46,896 nucleotides of DNA. Source: an uncultured Treponema sp. (lineage in GTDB: Bacteria; Spirochaetota; Spirochaetia; Treponematales; Treponemataceae). The stretch is from NCBI GenBank assembly GCA_937902125.1, contig CALDIB010000058.1, forward strand, positions 1 through 46,896, given 5' to 3'. Every line of letters begins with the position of its first letter. Position 1 is the first letter of the stretch. Positions 30,073 to 38,506 of this stretch are shown here, piece after piece. The position numbers and the translations under genes were made by a program. The notes beneath the pieces were generated by a model. It saw nothing but the letters and a program-made list of their open reading frames with translations, did not search any database and was not told the origin of the DNA.

Positions 30073-31986
30073 TTAAGTCCGCTTCACAAGCTCAAAAAGC
30101 CGCTCTTTTGTCACCGCCGTCCAGCAGGGGCGGCCGTGGGGACAGTGGGGGTCGGGAAGCTCAAAGGCCTTTTGAACCAAGTCTTTTGCGGCCTCGTCGT
30201 CAATTATGTCTCCGTCTTTTACGGCGGAACGGCAGGCGGCCATGGCCGCGATTTTTCTAATCAATTCCTTTGGCTCCACCCGATTTTCAAAAATCAATTT
30301 CTTTAATTCCAAAACGCCGCCTTTCCACAAGGAGTTGAGGCTTGTGAACTGCCAAAGGCATTTTTCCAAGCGGCGGCATTCAAAGCCGCATTCATTCAAT
30401 TCTGGGGCGGCGGCTTCAAGGAAAGCGTCGTCCTCGTCGGATTCCAATTCCATTTTTTCTGGAATCAAAAGGCTTTGCCTTTGAGTTTGGCCGTTCATTA
30501 TTTTGTCGAACAAAAAGCGCTCGTGGGCGGCGTGCTGGTCCACAAAGTAAAGGGCCTTGTTTTTTTCAACTATGATGAAAGTTCCCAAAGCGCGGCCTAT
30601 GTAGCGGAAAGAAAAATTTTCTTCTTTTTTTTGCGAAAAAGTTTGGGGCTTTAAAGACGAAGGGCTTTCAAAGGCGCTCGCTTTTTCAAAAGCTCCTGCG
30701 GGGCTTGCCACCTTTAGCGCTTGGGGCCGCTCTGAAAACCTAGGCGCCCTGGCCGCTCCGTAAGACAAAGATCCGCCAAAGACGCCGTCAAAAGAAGGGC
30801 TTTCCCTTTTTGCGGGGCTTTCGGGCTTGTCCATTGGGGAAGGAGCGGCTTGCGGCTCTTGGGAGGCCAAGTCCGCCAAGGCATAAATTGAAGGCTCCGC
30901 GCTTCGTCCAAAAAAATCCAGGGTCTCACCCGACTCGGACAAGGGGGCCTTCATTTGCCGGACGGCCAGGGATCTAAAAAATTCTTTTAGCGCCGAACTC
31001 ACTCCATGATGCAGGGGGGCGATGTCCTTAAAGCGGGCCTCTTTTTTTGCCGGGTGAATGTTGAAGTCAACTAAGTCGCTTTGGACTTGCGCGAAAAGCG
31101 CGGCGGCCGGATGGCTTCCGTTTGGAAAGTATCCTTGAACGCCGTATTCAATGGCTTGAACCAAAGAGTATTCGGCTATCCGCCTGTCGTTGACGTAAAT
31201 GTAAATGTCTTTTCTGTCTTGCCGCTGGACGCATGGGTCTCCAACCACAAGACTAAAGGAAAGGCCTTGGCCCTTTCCCTTTATTTCGTAAAAAAGGTCG
31301 GAACTTTGCTGAATTTCCAAGGCGGCCCTAAAGCGCTCCTTTAAGGACTGGCCGGCCAAAAAGTCGTTTCTGATTTGTCCGTCAACAGAAAGCCTAAATG
31401 CGATGTCTGGACGGGGAAGGGCCTTTTCCAAAAAAACTTGCCGGCACATTTTTGTTTCGCTGGCAGGCCTTTTTAAAAATTGCCTTCGCGCGGGAAAGTT
31501 TTCAAAAAGATTTTCGGAGGAAACCGTGGTTCCTTCTATGGGAGTCCTTGGCTCCAAAATATGGTCTTCCGCTATGGAACAGCGCATTTTCCATTCGCCG
31601 CTGCTGATTGACAGGCGGGAAACCGCCGCGATTGAAGCCAAGGCCTCGCCTCTAAAGCCAAGGGTGGAAAGGTTCAGCAAGTCCGTGTCGGAAGAAATTT
31701 TGCTTGTGGCGTGGGGATGGGCGGCCATCAAAAGGTCTTCGCGGCTCATTCCGCAGCCGTTGTCTTGAACGCGGATTTTTTCAATGCCGCCGCCTTCAAT
31801 CTCAACGTTGATTTCCGTGGCGCCTGAGTCCACGGCGTTGTCAAGAAGTTCCCGAATGATTGAGGCCGGCCTGTCTATTACTTCGCCAGCCGCGATTTTT
31901 CTAGCGGTCTCCGCGTTGAGAATTTTAATTGGAGCGCGGCGGCGGGAATCGCCTGCCTTGTTTTTGTTGGAAAAATTTTCCGCCAT
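30073..31986 (-). CDS. mutL: DNA mismatch repair protein MutL
   Basis: MutL couples mismatch recognition to strand removal. The N-terminal GHKL ATPase shows KIAAGEVIDRPASIIREL with catalytic E46 and N50, DNGCGM and LGFRGEALASI. A proline/serine-rich linker (about residues 340-440) leads to the dimerisation domain, which carries the endonuclease motif DQHAAHERFLF and CPHGRP, so this is a nicking MutL like those of most bacteria without MutH. At 637 aa it is full length. The gene converges on the TPR gene with a three-base gap and follows xseB by 36 bases. Confidence 0.95.
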   Translation of the reverse strand: MAENFSNKNKAGDSRRRAPIKILNAETARKIAAGEVIDRPASIIRELLDNAVDSGATEINVEIEGGGIEKIRVQDNGCGMSREDLLMAAHPHATSKISSDTDLLNLSTLGFRGEALASIAAVSRLSISSGEWKMRCSIAEDHILEPRTPIEGTTVSSENLFENFPARRQFLKRPASETKMCRQVFLEKALPRPDIAFRLSVDGQIRNDFLAGQSLKERFRAALEIQQSSDLFYEIKGKGQGLSFSLVVGDPCVQRQDRKDIYIYVNDRRIAEYSLVQAIEYGVQGYFPNGSHPAAALFAQVQSDLVDFNIHPAKKEARFKDIAPLHHGVSSALKEFFRSLAVRQMKAPLSESGETLDFFGRSAEPSIYALADLASQEPQAAPSPMDKPESPAKRESPSFDGVFGGSLSYGAARAPRFSERPQALKVASPAGAFEKASAFESPSSLKPQTFSQKKEENFSFRYIGRALGTFIIVEKNKALYFVDQHAAHERFLFDKIMNGQTQRQSLLIPEKMELESDEDDAFLEAAAPELNECGFECRRLEKCLWQFTSLNSLWKGGVLELKKLIFENRVEPKELIRKIAAMAACRSAVKDGDIIDDEAAKDLVQKAFELPDPHCPHGRPCWTAVTKERLFELVKRT

Positions 31987-32022
31987 AAATTTTTTTTTGC
32001 CTTTCGCTTTTTTTTAAAGGCG

Positions 32023-32301
32023 CTATTGGCGAAGTCCGCTTTTTGGCGCTCCCGCGGAGCCTGAGGCTTCGTCGGCTTGGGTGAACAAGTCAAGCTCCGG
32101 ATTTTCTCCAGCGCTGGCCGCCGGCTGGTTCATCAAAACTTGAATCTTTCCCTCTATGCGGTCGATTTCTTTTTCCATGCCCTTGGCAAGCTTTATTCCT
32201 TCCTCAAAAGACTTGAGGGCGTCTTCAAGCGTGACGTTGGGATCTTTGATTGTCCGGCTTATTTCCTCAAGCCGTTCAAGGTTTTCCTCAAAGTTTTTCA
32301 T
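32023..32301 (-). CDS. xseB: exodeoxyribonuclease VII small subunit
   Basis: The 92-aa product has the XseB two-helix pattern (FEENLERLEEISRTIKDPNVTLEDALKSFEEGIKL split over residues 4-38) followed by a Pro/Ala-rich, acidic tail longer than usual. XseB wraps around XseA to form exonuclease VII, which degrades single-stranded DNA. Its ATG directly follows the xseA stop codon with no gap, so the two are translationally coupled. Confidence 0.92.
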   Translation of the reverse strand: MKNFEENLERLEEISRTIKDPNVTLEDALKSFEEGIKLAKGMEKEIDRIEGKIQVLMNQPAASAGENPELDLFTQADEASGSAGAPKSGLRQ

Positions 32302-33555
32302 TTATGCTCCTATGTTGTCACGCTCGGTCTGGCCCGGCAATGACAGCGCGCTGTCTACTGTGGCGAAAATTTTTCCTTTTGCGGGAATGACTTCTATTTT
32401 TGTTCCCTTTTGAACTTGGTCAAAGGAGCGGATTATTTTTCCCGTGGCCGCGTCCCGAACCATTGAATATCCCCGCTGCAAAAGGGCGCTGGGGTTTGAG
32501 CTTTCCAAGAGAATTATTTGCTTTTCCAGCCGCCGCTTGGCTTCCTTGACCCGCTCGTTCAAGTTGAACAAAAGCTCTTCCTTGGCGCCGTCAAAGCGCT
32601 GCAAAAGAGGCTGCTCGATGGCGCGAAAGCGAAGCTCCAAATTTTCAGGAGAAAATTCTTGAACCATCAGGCGCAAGGTTCTGGCGCGGTTTTTTATTTC
32701 GCTTTCAAACTCTTTTTCCTTTTGCTCAAAGTAGTAAAGAACGTCGTCCAAGACCGGAACCGCAAGTTCGGCGGCGGCGCTGGGAGTTGGAGCACGGCGG
32801 TCTGCGGCAAAGTCGCAAAGCGCCCAGTCAATTTCATGGCCCACGGCGCTGATGACTGGAATCTGGGATTTGGCCACCGCGCGGACCACAATTTCTTCGC
32901 TAAAGGGAAGCAGGTCTTCCAAGGAGCCGCCGCCTCGGCCCACAATCAAAACATCGCACATCTTGAATTGGTTTGCGGTTTCGATTTGACGCGCCACGCT
33001 TTCCGCCGCGCTTTCCCCTTGGACAATTGCGGGAAACAAAATCACATTCACATATTTTGAGCGGCGGCGGGTTATTTGCAGAATGTCTCTAAGCGCCGCG
33101 CCGGTGGGGCTTGTGACCACCCCGATTGTGTCGGGAAAGGCGGGCAGGGGCTTTTTTCTTCCTTCGTCAAAAAGGCCTTCCGCGGCCAGCTTTTTTTTCC
33201 GTTCTTCAAGCATTAAAAGAATGTTTCCGCTTCCGGCCAAGTCCATGGCGCTGATTACGATTTGGTAGTTTCCCCGGGCGGCGTAGACAGAAAGCTTTCC
33301 CTTTGCGCGGACAAGGTTTCCGTCTTTGGGAAGAAAGTTCAGGCGGGCGGCCGTGGACTTCCACATGACGGCGGCGATTTGGGCGCCCGAGTCCTTTATG
33401 ACAAAATAAACGTGTCCGCTTGAGCTTGGCCTGTAGTTTGAGATTTCGCCCTCAAGGACAATGTCAGGAAAAGAGCCCTCCACCATGTCCTTTATCAAGT
33501 TGGTGAGTTGGGTCACGGTAAAGACTGTGTCGCTTTGAAAAAAGGTTTCGGGCAT
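32302..33555 (-). CDS. xseA: exodeoxyribonuclease VII large subunit
   Basis: The 417-aa product carries the N-terminal OB-fold (VFTVTQLTNLIKDMVEGSF, LEGEISNYRPSSSGHVYFV) and the catalytic core (GVVTSPTGAALRDIL, VGRGGGSLEDLLPFSEE, SAVGHEIDWAL). The ATG at 33555 matches the family N terminus and lies six bases from a -10 box. Upstream the same frame stays open for 59 more codons, but these encode two copies of a 22-residue repeat from a 66-bp tandem duplication, not a family domain, so they are excluded. XseA, XseB and MutL form a DNA repair operon. Confidence 0.94.
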   Translation of the reverse strand: MPETFFQSDTVFTVTQLTNLIKDMVEGSFPDIVLEGEISNYRPSSSGHVYFVIKDSGAQIAAVMWKSTAARLNFLPKDGNLVRAKGKLSVYAARGNYQIVISAMDLAGSGNILLMLEERKKKLAAEGLFDEGRKKPLPAFPDTIGVVTSPTGAALRDILQITRRRSKYVNVILFPAIVQGESAAESVARQIETANQFKMCDVLIVGRGGGSLEDLLPFSEEIVVRAVAKSQIPVISAVGHEIDWALCDFAADRRAPTPSAAAELAVPVLDDVLYYFEQKEKEFESEIKNRARTLRLMVQEFSPENLELRFRAIEQPLLQRFDGAKEELLFNLNERVKEAKRRLEKQIILLESSNPSALLQRGYSMVRDAATGKIIRSFDQVQKGTKIEVIPAKGKIFATVDSALSLPGQTERDNIGA

Positions 33556-33561
33556 GGCGGA

Positions 33562-33590
33562 ATTGTAGCGCATTTCACGCGCTTTTGCTA
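33562..33590 (-). promoter_or_regulatory. promoter of xseA-xseB-mutL, probably leaderless
   Basis: On the minus strand TAGCAA (33590-33585), a 17-bp spacer and TACAAT (33567-33562), six bases before the ATG. Most of it lies inside the first unit of the 66-bp tandem repeat; only the final -10 bases are unique, and the second unit has TATTGC at that position. Confidence 0.58.
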
Positions 33591-33697
33591 GAGGTAGTTT
33601 ATGCAAACGCCCGCCTTCGCAGGCTTTGCAATAGCGCATTTCACGCGCTTTTGCTAGAGGTAGTTTATACAAACGCCCGCCTTCGCAGGCTTTGCAA
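33566..33697. repeat. 66-bp tandem repeat, two units
   Basis: Units 33566-33631 and 33632-33697 are identical except for one base in the middle (TTTATGCAAA versus TTTATACAAA). Each contains a GCCCGCCTTCGCAGGC stretch and the -35 region of the xseA promoter. Because 66 is a multiple of three, both units stay open in the xseA frame. Confidence 0.88.
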
Positions 33698-33745
33698 TGG
33701 CGCGGACGCGGAATAAAATCTAGCGCCGCCAAACTCTTATGGGAA

Positions 33746-33870
33746 CCTCTAAAAATTGCAATTTTTAGAGGTAACTCTGAAAATGCGATGTTCTAAGTCG
33801 TTGTATTTCAACGACTTAGAACTCGACGGCATCTCGAAAAAATTATCTAAAACGAGTTTTTCGAGATGCC
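33746..33870. repeat. complete three-hairpin palindromic element
   Basis: Three perfect inverted repeats lie in a row: a 26-bp palindrome (33746-33771), 14-bp arms 33790-33803/33809-33822 with a five-base loop, and 14-bp arms 33828-33841/33857-33870 with a 15-base loop. A partial copy is at 1-55 on the other strand. It encodes no protein and resembles small non-autonomous repeat elements. It lies between the xseA promoter and the M23 peptidase gene. Confidence 0.85.
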
Positions 33871-33905
33871 CTAATATTATTTTTTCAAATTCCGATAAAT
33901 ATATT

Positions 33906-35000
33906 ATGGAAATAATAAGTTATGTGGGCGGATCCGCCGCGGCCCGGCCTGGAAGAATATGGCTTTCTAGCATTAAATTGCCAACATTGCGATTTAAACC
34001 CTTTTATCCTCTTTTGGCGCTAAAAAAAATCGGCTCGTATTTATGGACGCTTCCGATTTTTGTCGCGATGGCTTTTCTTCCGTATGGAGCCAACAAATTT
34101 TACGAACGCGCGTTGTGCCGCGCCAATCCTCTTTCTCTCAAAAACTCCGCCGTTGACGAATTGGCCTTTTTGCATGAAGCCATGTCAAAGTTCGCGCTTA
34201 GTTCCGACGACGCCATTGACGACGACGGAAATTTGGCCGGAGTTTCCCCTTCCTCTGTTTTTCACGACAAGGTTACATACAAAAAATACACGGTTCAGTC
34301 CGGCGAAACAATCGGAGGAATCACCCGCAAGTTTGGCCTGAAAAATATTTCCACAATCATCGCGGTCAACGGAATCCAAAACGTCCGCCAAGTTTATTCA
34401 GGACAAAAGCTTGTCATTCCTTCTTGCGACGGATTGACTTGCAAGGTTCAGGCGGGAAACACGATACAAGGAATTTCCGCCAAATACGGCGCCGCCGTTG
34501 AGGACATTCTTGACGCCAATGATTTGGATTCCATGACATTGACTGTGGGACAAGAATTGTTCATTCCAGGCGCCAAACTTGACCGCGACACATTGCGCCG
34601 CGCCATGGGCGAAACTTGGGCCATTCCGCTTAAGATAAAGTGGCGGCTCACTTCACGGTGCGGTTGGCGGGGCGACCCCTTTACAGGCGTCAAGCAATAC
34701 CATCCCGGAATCGACATGGCCTGTCCTACCGGCACTCCAATTTTCGCGGCGCTGGGCGGAAAAGTTTTGCAAGGAGGCTTTAGCCGCATTTACGGAAACT
34801 ATGTCATCATTGACCACGGAAACGGCTATCAAACATTATACGGCCATATGTCAAAGAGAATCAGTTCCACCGGCGACTATGTTCAGCAGGGACAAAAAAT
34901 CGGACTTGTAGGCTCAACTGGATATTCAACCGGCCCTCACTTGCATTGGACGGTTTATAAAAACGGAAAAGTCGTTGACCCATTGACACTTATAAAGTAG
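33906..35000 (+). CDS. LysM-M23 peptidoglycan endopeptidase
   Basis: The 364-aa product has an N-terminal transmembrane anchor (about residues 42-60, YLWTLPIFVAMAFLPYG), two LysM domains (YTVQSGETIGGITRKFGL; CKVQAGNTIQGISAKYGA) and a C-terminal M23 (LytM) domain with HPGIDMACPTGTP, GNYVIIDHGNGYQTLYGHM and GPHLHW, supplying zinc ligands. It should cleave peptide cross-links or regulate amidases in the periplasm. ATG 33906 is chosen because the upstream in-frame extension lies wholly inside the palindromic element. No clear ribosome binding site precedes it. It heads a three-gene operon. Confidence 0.88.
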   Translation: MEIISYVGGSAAARPGRIWLSSIKLPTLRFKPFYPLLALKKIGSYLWTLPIFVAMAFLPYGANKFYERALCRANPLSLKNSAVDELAFLHEAMSKFALSSDDAIDDDGNLAGVSPSSVFHDKVTYKKYTVQSGETIGGITRKFGLKNISTIIAVNGIQNVRQVYSGQKLVIPSCDGLTCKVQAGNTIQGISAKYGAAVEDILDANDLDSMTLTVGQELFIPGAKLDRDTLRRAMGETWAIPLKIKWRLTSRCGWRGDPFTGVKQYHPGIDMACPTGTPIFAALGGKVLQGGFSRIYGNYVIIDHGNGYQTLYGHMSKRISSTGDYVQQGQKIGLVGSTGYSTGPHLHWTVYKNGKVVDPLTLIK

Positions 35001-35013
35001 GAGAGTATAGACC

Positions 35014-35277
35014 ATGGAATTTCCAAAGATGACCGCAGTTTGCGTTTGCGGCGGATGCGGAAGAACAATCGAAAAGGATTATGTTTTTTGCCCTTGGTGC
35101 GGACGTTCCAGAGTTACGGACGAGGATTGCGAAGAGGCCATTGAATCCGCTTTTGACCGCATTGAGGAAAAACAGTATGAAAAATGCGTCCAGCGTCTTG
35201 AAAAGATGGAAGAAAGGCTTGACAGCCTTGCGGAGGATTTGGATGTGTTGGCTTTAAGCTGGGAGATGCGCAAATGA
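35014..35277 (+). CDS. small zinc-ribbon protein
   Basis: The 87-aa product has a zinc ribbon with two Cys pairs (CVCGGCG and CPWCG, the ligands likely C13/C16-type and C33/C36-type) followed by an acidic helical region (RIEEKQYEKCVQRLEKMEE) that should form a coiled coil. Function is unknown. TAGGAG stands before the ATG. It lies 14 bases after the M23 peptidase and overlaps the next gene by ATGA, so it is translated with them. Confidence 0.78.
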   Translation: MEFPKMTAVCVCGGCGRTIEKDYVFCPWCGRSRVTDEDCEEAIESAFDRIEEKQYEKCVQRLEKMEERLDSLAEDLDVLALSWEMRK

Positions 35278-37406
35278 TTTTTTTTCGCCGAACCTTGAAT
35301 TTGCTTTTAGCTGGCGCGGCGCTTTTGTTTTTTAACGCGCCGTTTTTTGCGGAGATAACTTTTTCTTCTCCAACTTTGAACCAAAACGACGAACTTTTGT
35401 TCACGCTAAGCCATAAAATCTCAGGTTCGACGGAATATTCAACTGTATTTAAAAGCAAAATCAAAGACGGCAAGGCGGAATATTTTCCTGAGGCTTTGAC
35501 TTGTTTTCCCGAGCGCATGAGCGTTTACGGCGGCGCGAAAAAACTGCTTGTCAGAAATAGGTATGGGCGAGCGAGCTACGATTTTTCAGAAAAAAAACTT
35601 TCTTGGCTTTCGCGCGTGTCGGCCATTCCTGAAAACGCCGCCTCTCCTTTGCCGATAGAAATTAGCGCCACTGGAAAATGGTATTGCGACCTTGAGCGCA
35701 AGGATGTTTTTAAGGGGCGGCTTGTTCTTACTGAAGTTTCAAGCGGAAAAAAAGTCGTTTTAAACGAGAACGCGCCGTTCAGCTATTCGCAGGTTCCTGT
35801 CAAGTGGTCGCCTGACGGAAATAATTTTCTTTACGAAAAAAACGGCGCCATATATTTTTGCAATCCAGATCTTTTTTTTAAAAAACTTTTGATTCAAGAG
35901 GAGTATAGGAAGCTTGGCGAAGGAACAATTAGAAATGTTGTGTGGAACGAAAACGGTTATGTCACATACATTTCTAAAGACTTGATTTTTCAAGTTGACA
36001 TAAAAGAACTTTTTACGCTGGGGCTTTACAGCGACTTTATACAAATCGGAAAAATCATTGGACGCCTTCCTCAAAAATTTGACGGAGACAGCGACCGCTT
36101 TTGGGTCAATAAAAATTCTTCGGAATTTGTCGTGATACGCGGCGACGAAGTTGTTTCGTATTATAAGCGAAAAAAAGGCGAAGACGGCGGCGCTTTTGTT
36201 CAAATCGCGCATTCCAGATCATTTAACGAAGTGGGAATGAGCGTTCTAAATTTCAATGTTTTTTGGACTGATTCAGGCGAGCCGGCTTTGTGCGCTAAAC
36301 TTGCAAAAAACGGAAGCGGCGAGCAGTCTTCGGCTGTTTATACAATCGGCTCAAACGGAAAAATGACTCGCCGCATTTACATTAAGAACACGCACAACGG
36401 AATTTCGGTAAGCCCGGACAAAATGTTTTTGGCGATAACAACAGGAGAGAATACTTTTATTTATTCGGCAAAAGATTTTTCTCCTTACCACCAAATTATA
36501 GGCGAGCGCGTTGTTTCGATTGTTTGGCGGGATAACGGCAATCTTATTTTAGGCGGAGTCCGCAATGTGTCCAAACTTACGCTTATGGACTATTCTCTTG
36601 AAACTTTGTTCGCCTCAAGCGCGCAAAAGGCTTGGTGGACTGACGACGGAAGAATAGCCTTTGACAATGGCATTGAAAAAGAAAAATTTATTCTTGACCA
36701 AAAAAAATCCTTGTGGAGCAAAGAGAATTGCCAGCCTCAGAAAGAACTTTTGCAAAATGACAATTACAGAGTTTTTTGCGGAACTTCAAGAAACGCGCTT
36801 TACGGAAATTCCCTTTATGTCCGAAACCTTTTGGGAAACATCAGCACTCGCGCGCTTGTGGCGCGAAGCGCGGTTGTCAACGACGAAAGCCGCAAGGCCG
36901 CCCTTGTTTTTGACGCGGACGAAAACCCGGACGGCTTGAATTCGATTTTGGCGCTTTGCCATATCTACGGCATCAAATGCAATTTTTTCTTTAACGGAGA
37001 ATTTATACGCCGCTATCCCAGCGAGACAAAACAGATTGCGGCCAGCGGCCACGAATGCGCCGCGATTTTCTTTAACAACATCGATTTGACCAACAGGTAT
37101 GTTTACAGCGATCCAAAGTTTGTTTCAAAGGGCTTGGCGCGTTTGGAAGATCAGTTTTATTTGTGCTCGGGCCGGGAGTTGAGCCTTTATTGGCACGCGC
37201 CGTTCAACAAGGCTGATGAAAAAATTCGAGCGGAAGGAGCGGCGGCCGGCTATCAATACGTTGACTTTGACGCGCCGCAAATAATCGCCATTAGCGCCGA
37301 AAAAAACAAAGTTTCGGGCTTGGCGCTTTTTGAGCGTTTTGACTTGATTATAAACGAGATATTTGCCACTGGGGCGGATGTCGTGACGCTTAGCCGGCTG
37401 CGCTAA
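35274..37406 (+). CDS. exported beta-propeller protein with deacetylase-like domain
   Basis: The 710-aa protein has a signal peptide (LNLLLAGAALLFFNAPFFAE), then about 480 residues of WD40/PD40-like beta repeats (VKWSPDGNNFLYEKNG, GISVSPDKMFLAITTGE, IVWRDNGNLILGG). The last about 180 residues resemble the NodB polysaccharide deacetylase fold: AALVFDADENPDG, CNFFFNGEFIRRYPSE, ASGHECAAIFFNNID and LYWHAPF. The metal-binding H-x3-H of true deacetylases is replaced by FFNNI, and the RxPxG motif by HAPFN, so catalysis is doubtful. Genes for a peptidoglycan peptidase and a zinc-ribbon protein precede it, suggesting an envelope role. Confidence 0.78.
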   Translation: MIFFRRTLNLLLAGAALLFFNAPFFAEITFSSPTLNQNDELLFTLSHKISGSTEYSTVFKSKIKDGKAEYFPEALTCFPERMSVYGGAKKLLVRNRYGRASYDFSEKKLSWLSRVSAIPENAASPLPIEISATGKWYCDLERKDVFKGRLVLTEVSSGKKVVLNENAPFSYSQVPVKWSPDGNNFLYEKNGAIYFCNPDLFFKKLLIQEEYRKLGEGTIRNVVWNENGYVTYISKDLIFQVDIKELFTLGLYSDFIQIGKIIGRLPQKFDGDSDRFWVNKNSSEFVVIRGDEVVSYYKRKKGEDGGAFVQIAHSRSFNEVGMSVLNFNVFWTDSGEPALCAKLAKNGSGEQSSAVYTIGSNGKMTRRIYIKNTHNGISVSPDKMFLAITTGENTFIYSAKDFSPYHQIIGERVVSIVWRDNGNLILGGVRNVSKLTLMDYSLETLFASSAQKAWWTDDGRIAFDNGIEKEKFILDQKKSLWSKENCQPQKELLQNDNYRVFCGTSRNALYGNSLYVRNLLGNISTRALVARSAVVNDESRKAALVFDADENPDGLNSILALCHIYGIKCNFFFNGEFIRRYPSETKQIAASGHECAAIFFNNIDLTNRYVYSDPKFVSKGLARLEDQFYLCSGRELSLYWHAPFNKADEKIRAEGAAAGYQYVDFDAPQIIAISAEKNKVSGLALFERFDLIINEIFATGADVVTLSRLR

Positions 37407-38506
37407 AGCCGGGCCGCTTTGTTCTGCAAAAGCAAGTCGGCCAAAACCAGCGCCGCCATCGCCTCCACAACCGGAACTATTCGGGGACAAAGGCAAACGT
37501 CGTGGCGGCCTTGTATTTGCAATTCCGTTTGAACAAATTTTCCCTTTTGAATTTTCGCCGTCTGCTGTGAAATAAAAATGCTGGGAACCGGCTTTACCGC
37601 GATTCTAAAAACTATTTCGTTTCCGTTTGAAATTCCGCCCAAAATGCCGCCGCAGTTGTTGCTTTCAAAAAAGGCCTTTCCGCCTTTTGTTTTCATCGCG
37701 TCGTTGTTTTGGCTTCCTGTCATGTCGGCGGCGGCAAAGCCCGCGCCAAATTCGATTCCCTTTACGGCTCCGATGGAAAGCATGGCTTGGGCCAAAAGAG
37801 CGTCAAGCTTGTCAAAGACAGGCTCTCCAAGGCCGGAAGGAATTCCCTTTATTATGCATTCAACTACGCCCCCGGCGGAATCTCCCTTGGCGCGCAATTC
37901 CTGAATTTTTTCTTCCATCGCGGCGGCGGCCTTTAAGTCCGGGGCGCGAAGGGGATTTTTTTCTATGACGCTTAAATCTATTGTTTGGCAGGAAACGCCG
38001 GCAGCCCGCAAAGTGTAGGCGGTTACGCTAAATTTTTTGCCCAGCGCTTGTTCCAAAAATTGCAGGGCCACCGCGCCGGCGGCGACTCTGGCGCAAGTTT
38101 CCCTTCCGCTTGAACGGCCGCCGCCTCTGTAGTCGCGGAATCCGTATTTTTCGTAGTATGAAAAATCCGCGTGTCCCGGCCTAAAAGAATCCTTTAAGTT
38201 TGAGTAGTCCTTTGAATGCTGGGAGGTGTTTTTTATTTCGATGGCGATGGGGGTTCCTTGAGCCTTTCCTTCAAAAACTCCGCTTAAAATTTCAGCCTTG
38301 TCAGCCTCGCTTCTGCTTGTGACGGCCGCGTTGTTTTTTCCGTTGGCTTTGGCTCCGGGGCGGCGGCGGTCAAGGCGCTCTTGGATTTTTTGCAAGTCGA
38401 TTTTTACGCCGGCGGGAACTCCGTCGATGACGACTCCCAGCGCGTTTCCGTGGCTTTCGCCAAAAGTGGATGCCTTAAAAATTTTTCCAAAAGTCGAGCC
38501 GCTCAT
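37403..38506 (-). CDS. aroC: chorismate synthase
   Basis: AroC makes chorismate from 5-enolpyruvylshikimate 3-phosphate with reduced FMN, the last common step to aromatic compounds. Signatures include GKIFKASTFGESHG at the N terminus, RRRPGAKANGKN, FRPGHADFSYYEKYG, RGGGRSSGRETCARVAAGAV and NSxxCGG-type ESNNCGGILGG. The 367-aa length is standard. Its ATG overlaps the stop of the lipase gene (ATGA), and its stop overlaps that of the convergent propeller gene by four bases. Confidence 0.96.
   Translation of the reverse strand: MSGSTFGKIFKASTFGESHGNALGVVIDGVPAGVKIDLQKIQERLDRRRPGAKANGKNNAAVTSRSEADKAEILSGVFEGKAQGTPIAIEIKNTSQHSKDYSNLKDSFRPGHADFSYYEKYGFRDYRGGGRSSGRETCARVAAGAVALQFLEQALGKKFSVTAYTLRAAGVSCQTIDLSVIEKNPLRAPDLKAAAAMEEKIQELRAKGDSAGGVVECIIKGIPSGLGEPVFDKLDALLAQAMLSIGAVKGIEFGAGFAAADMTGSQNNDAMKTKGGKAFFESNNCGGILGGISNGNEIVFRIAVKPVPSIFISQQTAKIQKGKFVQTELQIQGRHDVCLCPRIVPVVEAMAALVLADLLLQNKAARL

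Noticed and set aside
31838..31852. MutL appears to have Asp in place of Glu in the ELLDN stretch (residue 49).
   Set aside because: Aligning with the E. coli N terminus shows the catalytic glutamate is the earlier one (E46 here), which is intact, as is N50. The changed position is not catalytic.
33556..33732. 59-codon N-terminal extension of XseA with a 22-residue repeat.
   Set aside because: It is the translation of the 66-bp tandem DNA repeat and lies upstream of the likely transcription start; the family N terminus begins at 33555.
33756..33905. 50-codon N-terminal extension of the M23 peptidase.
   Set aside because: It lies within the palindromic element and has no protein-like character; ATG 33906 is preferred.
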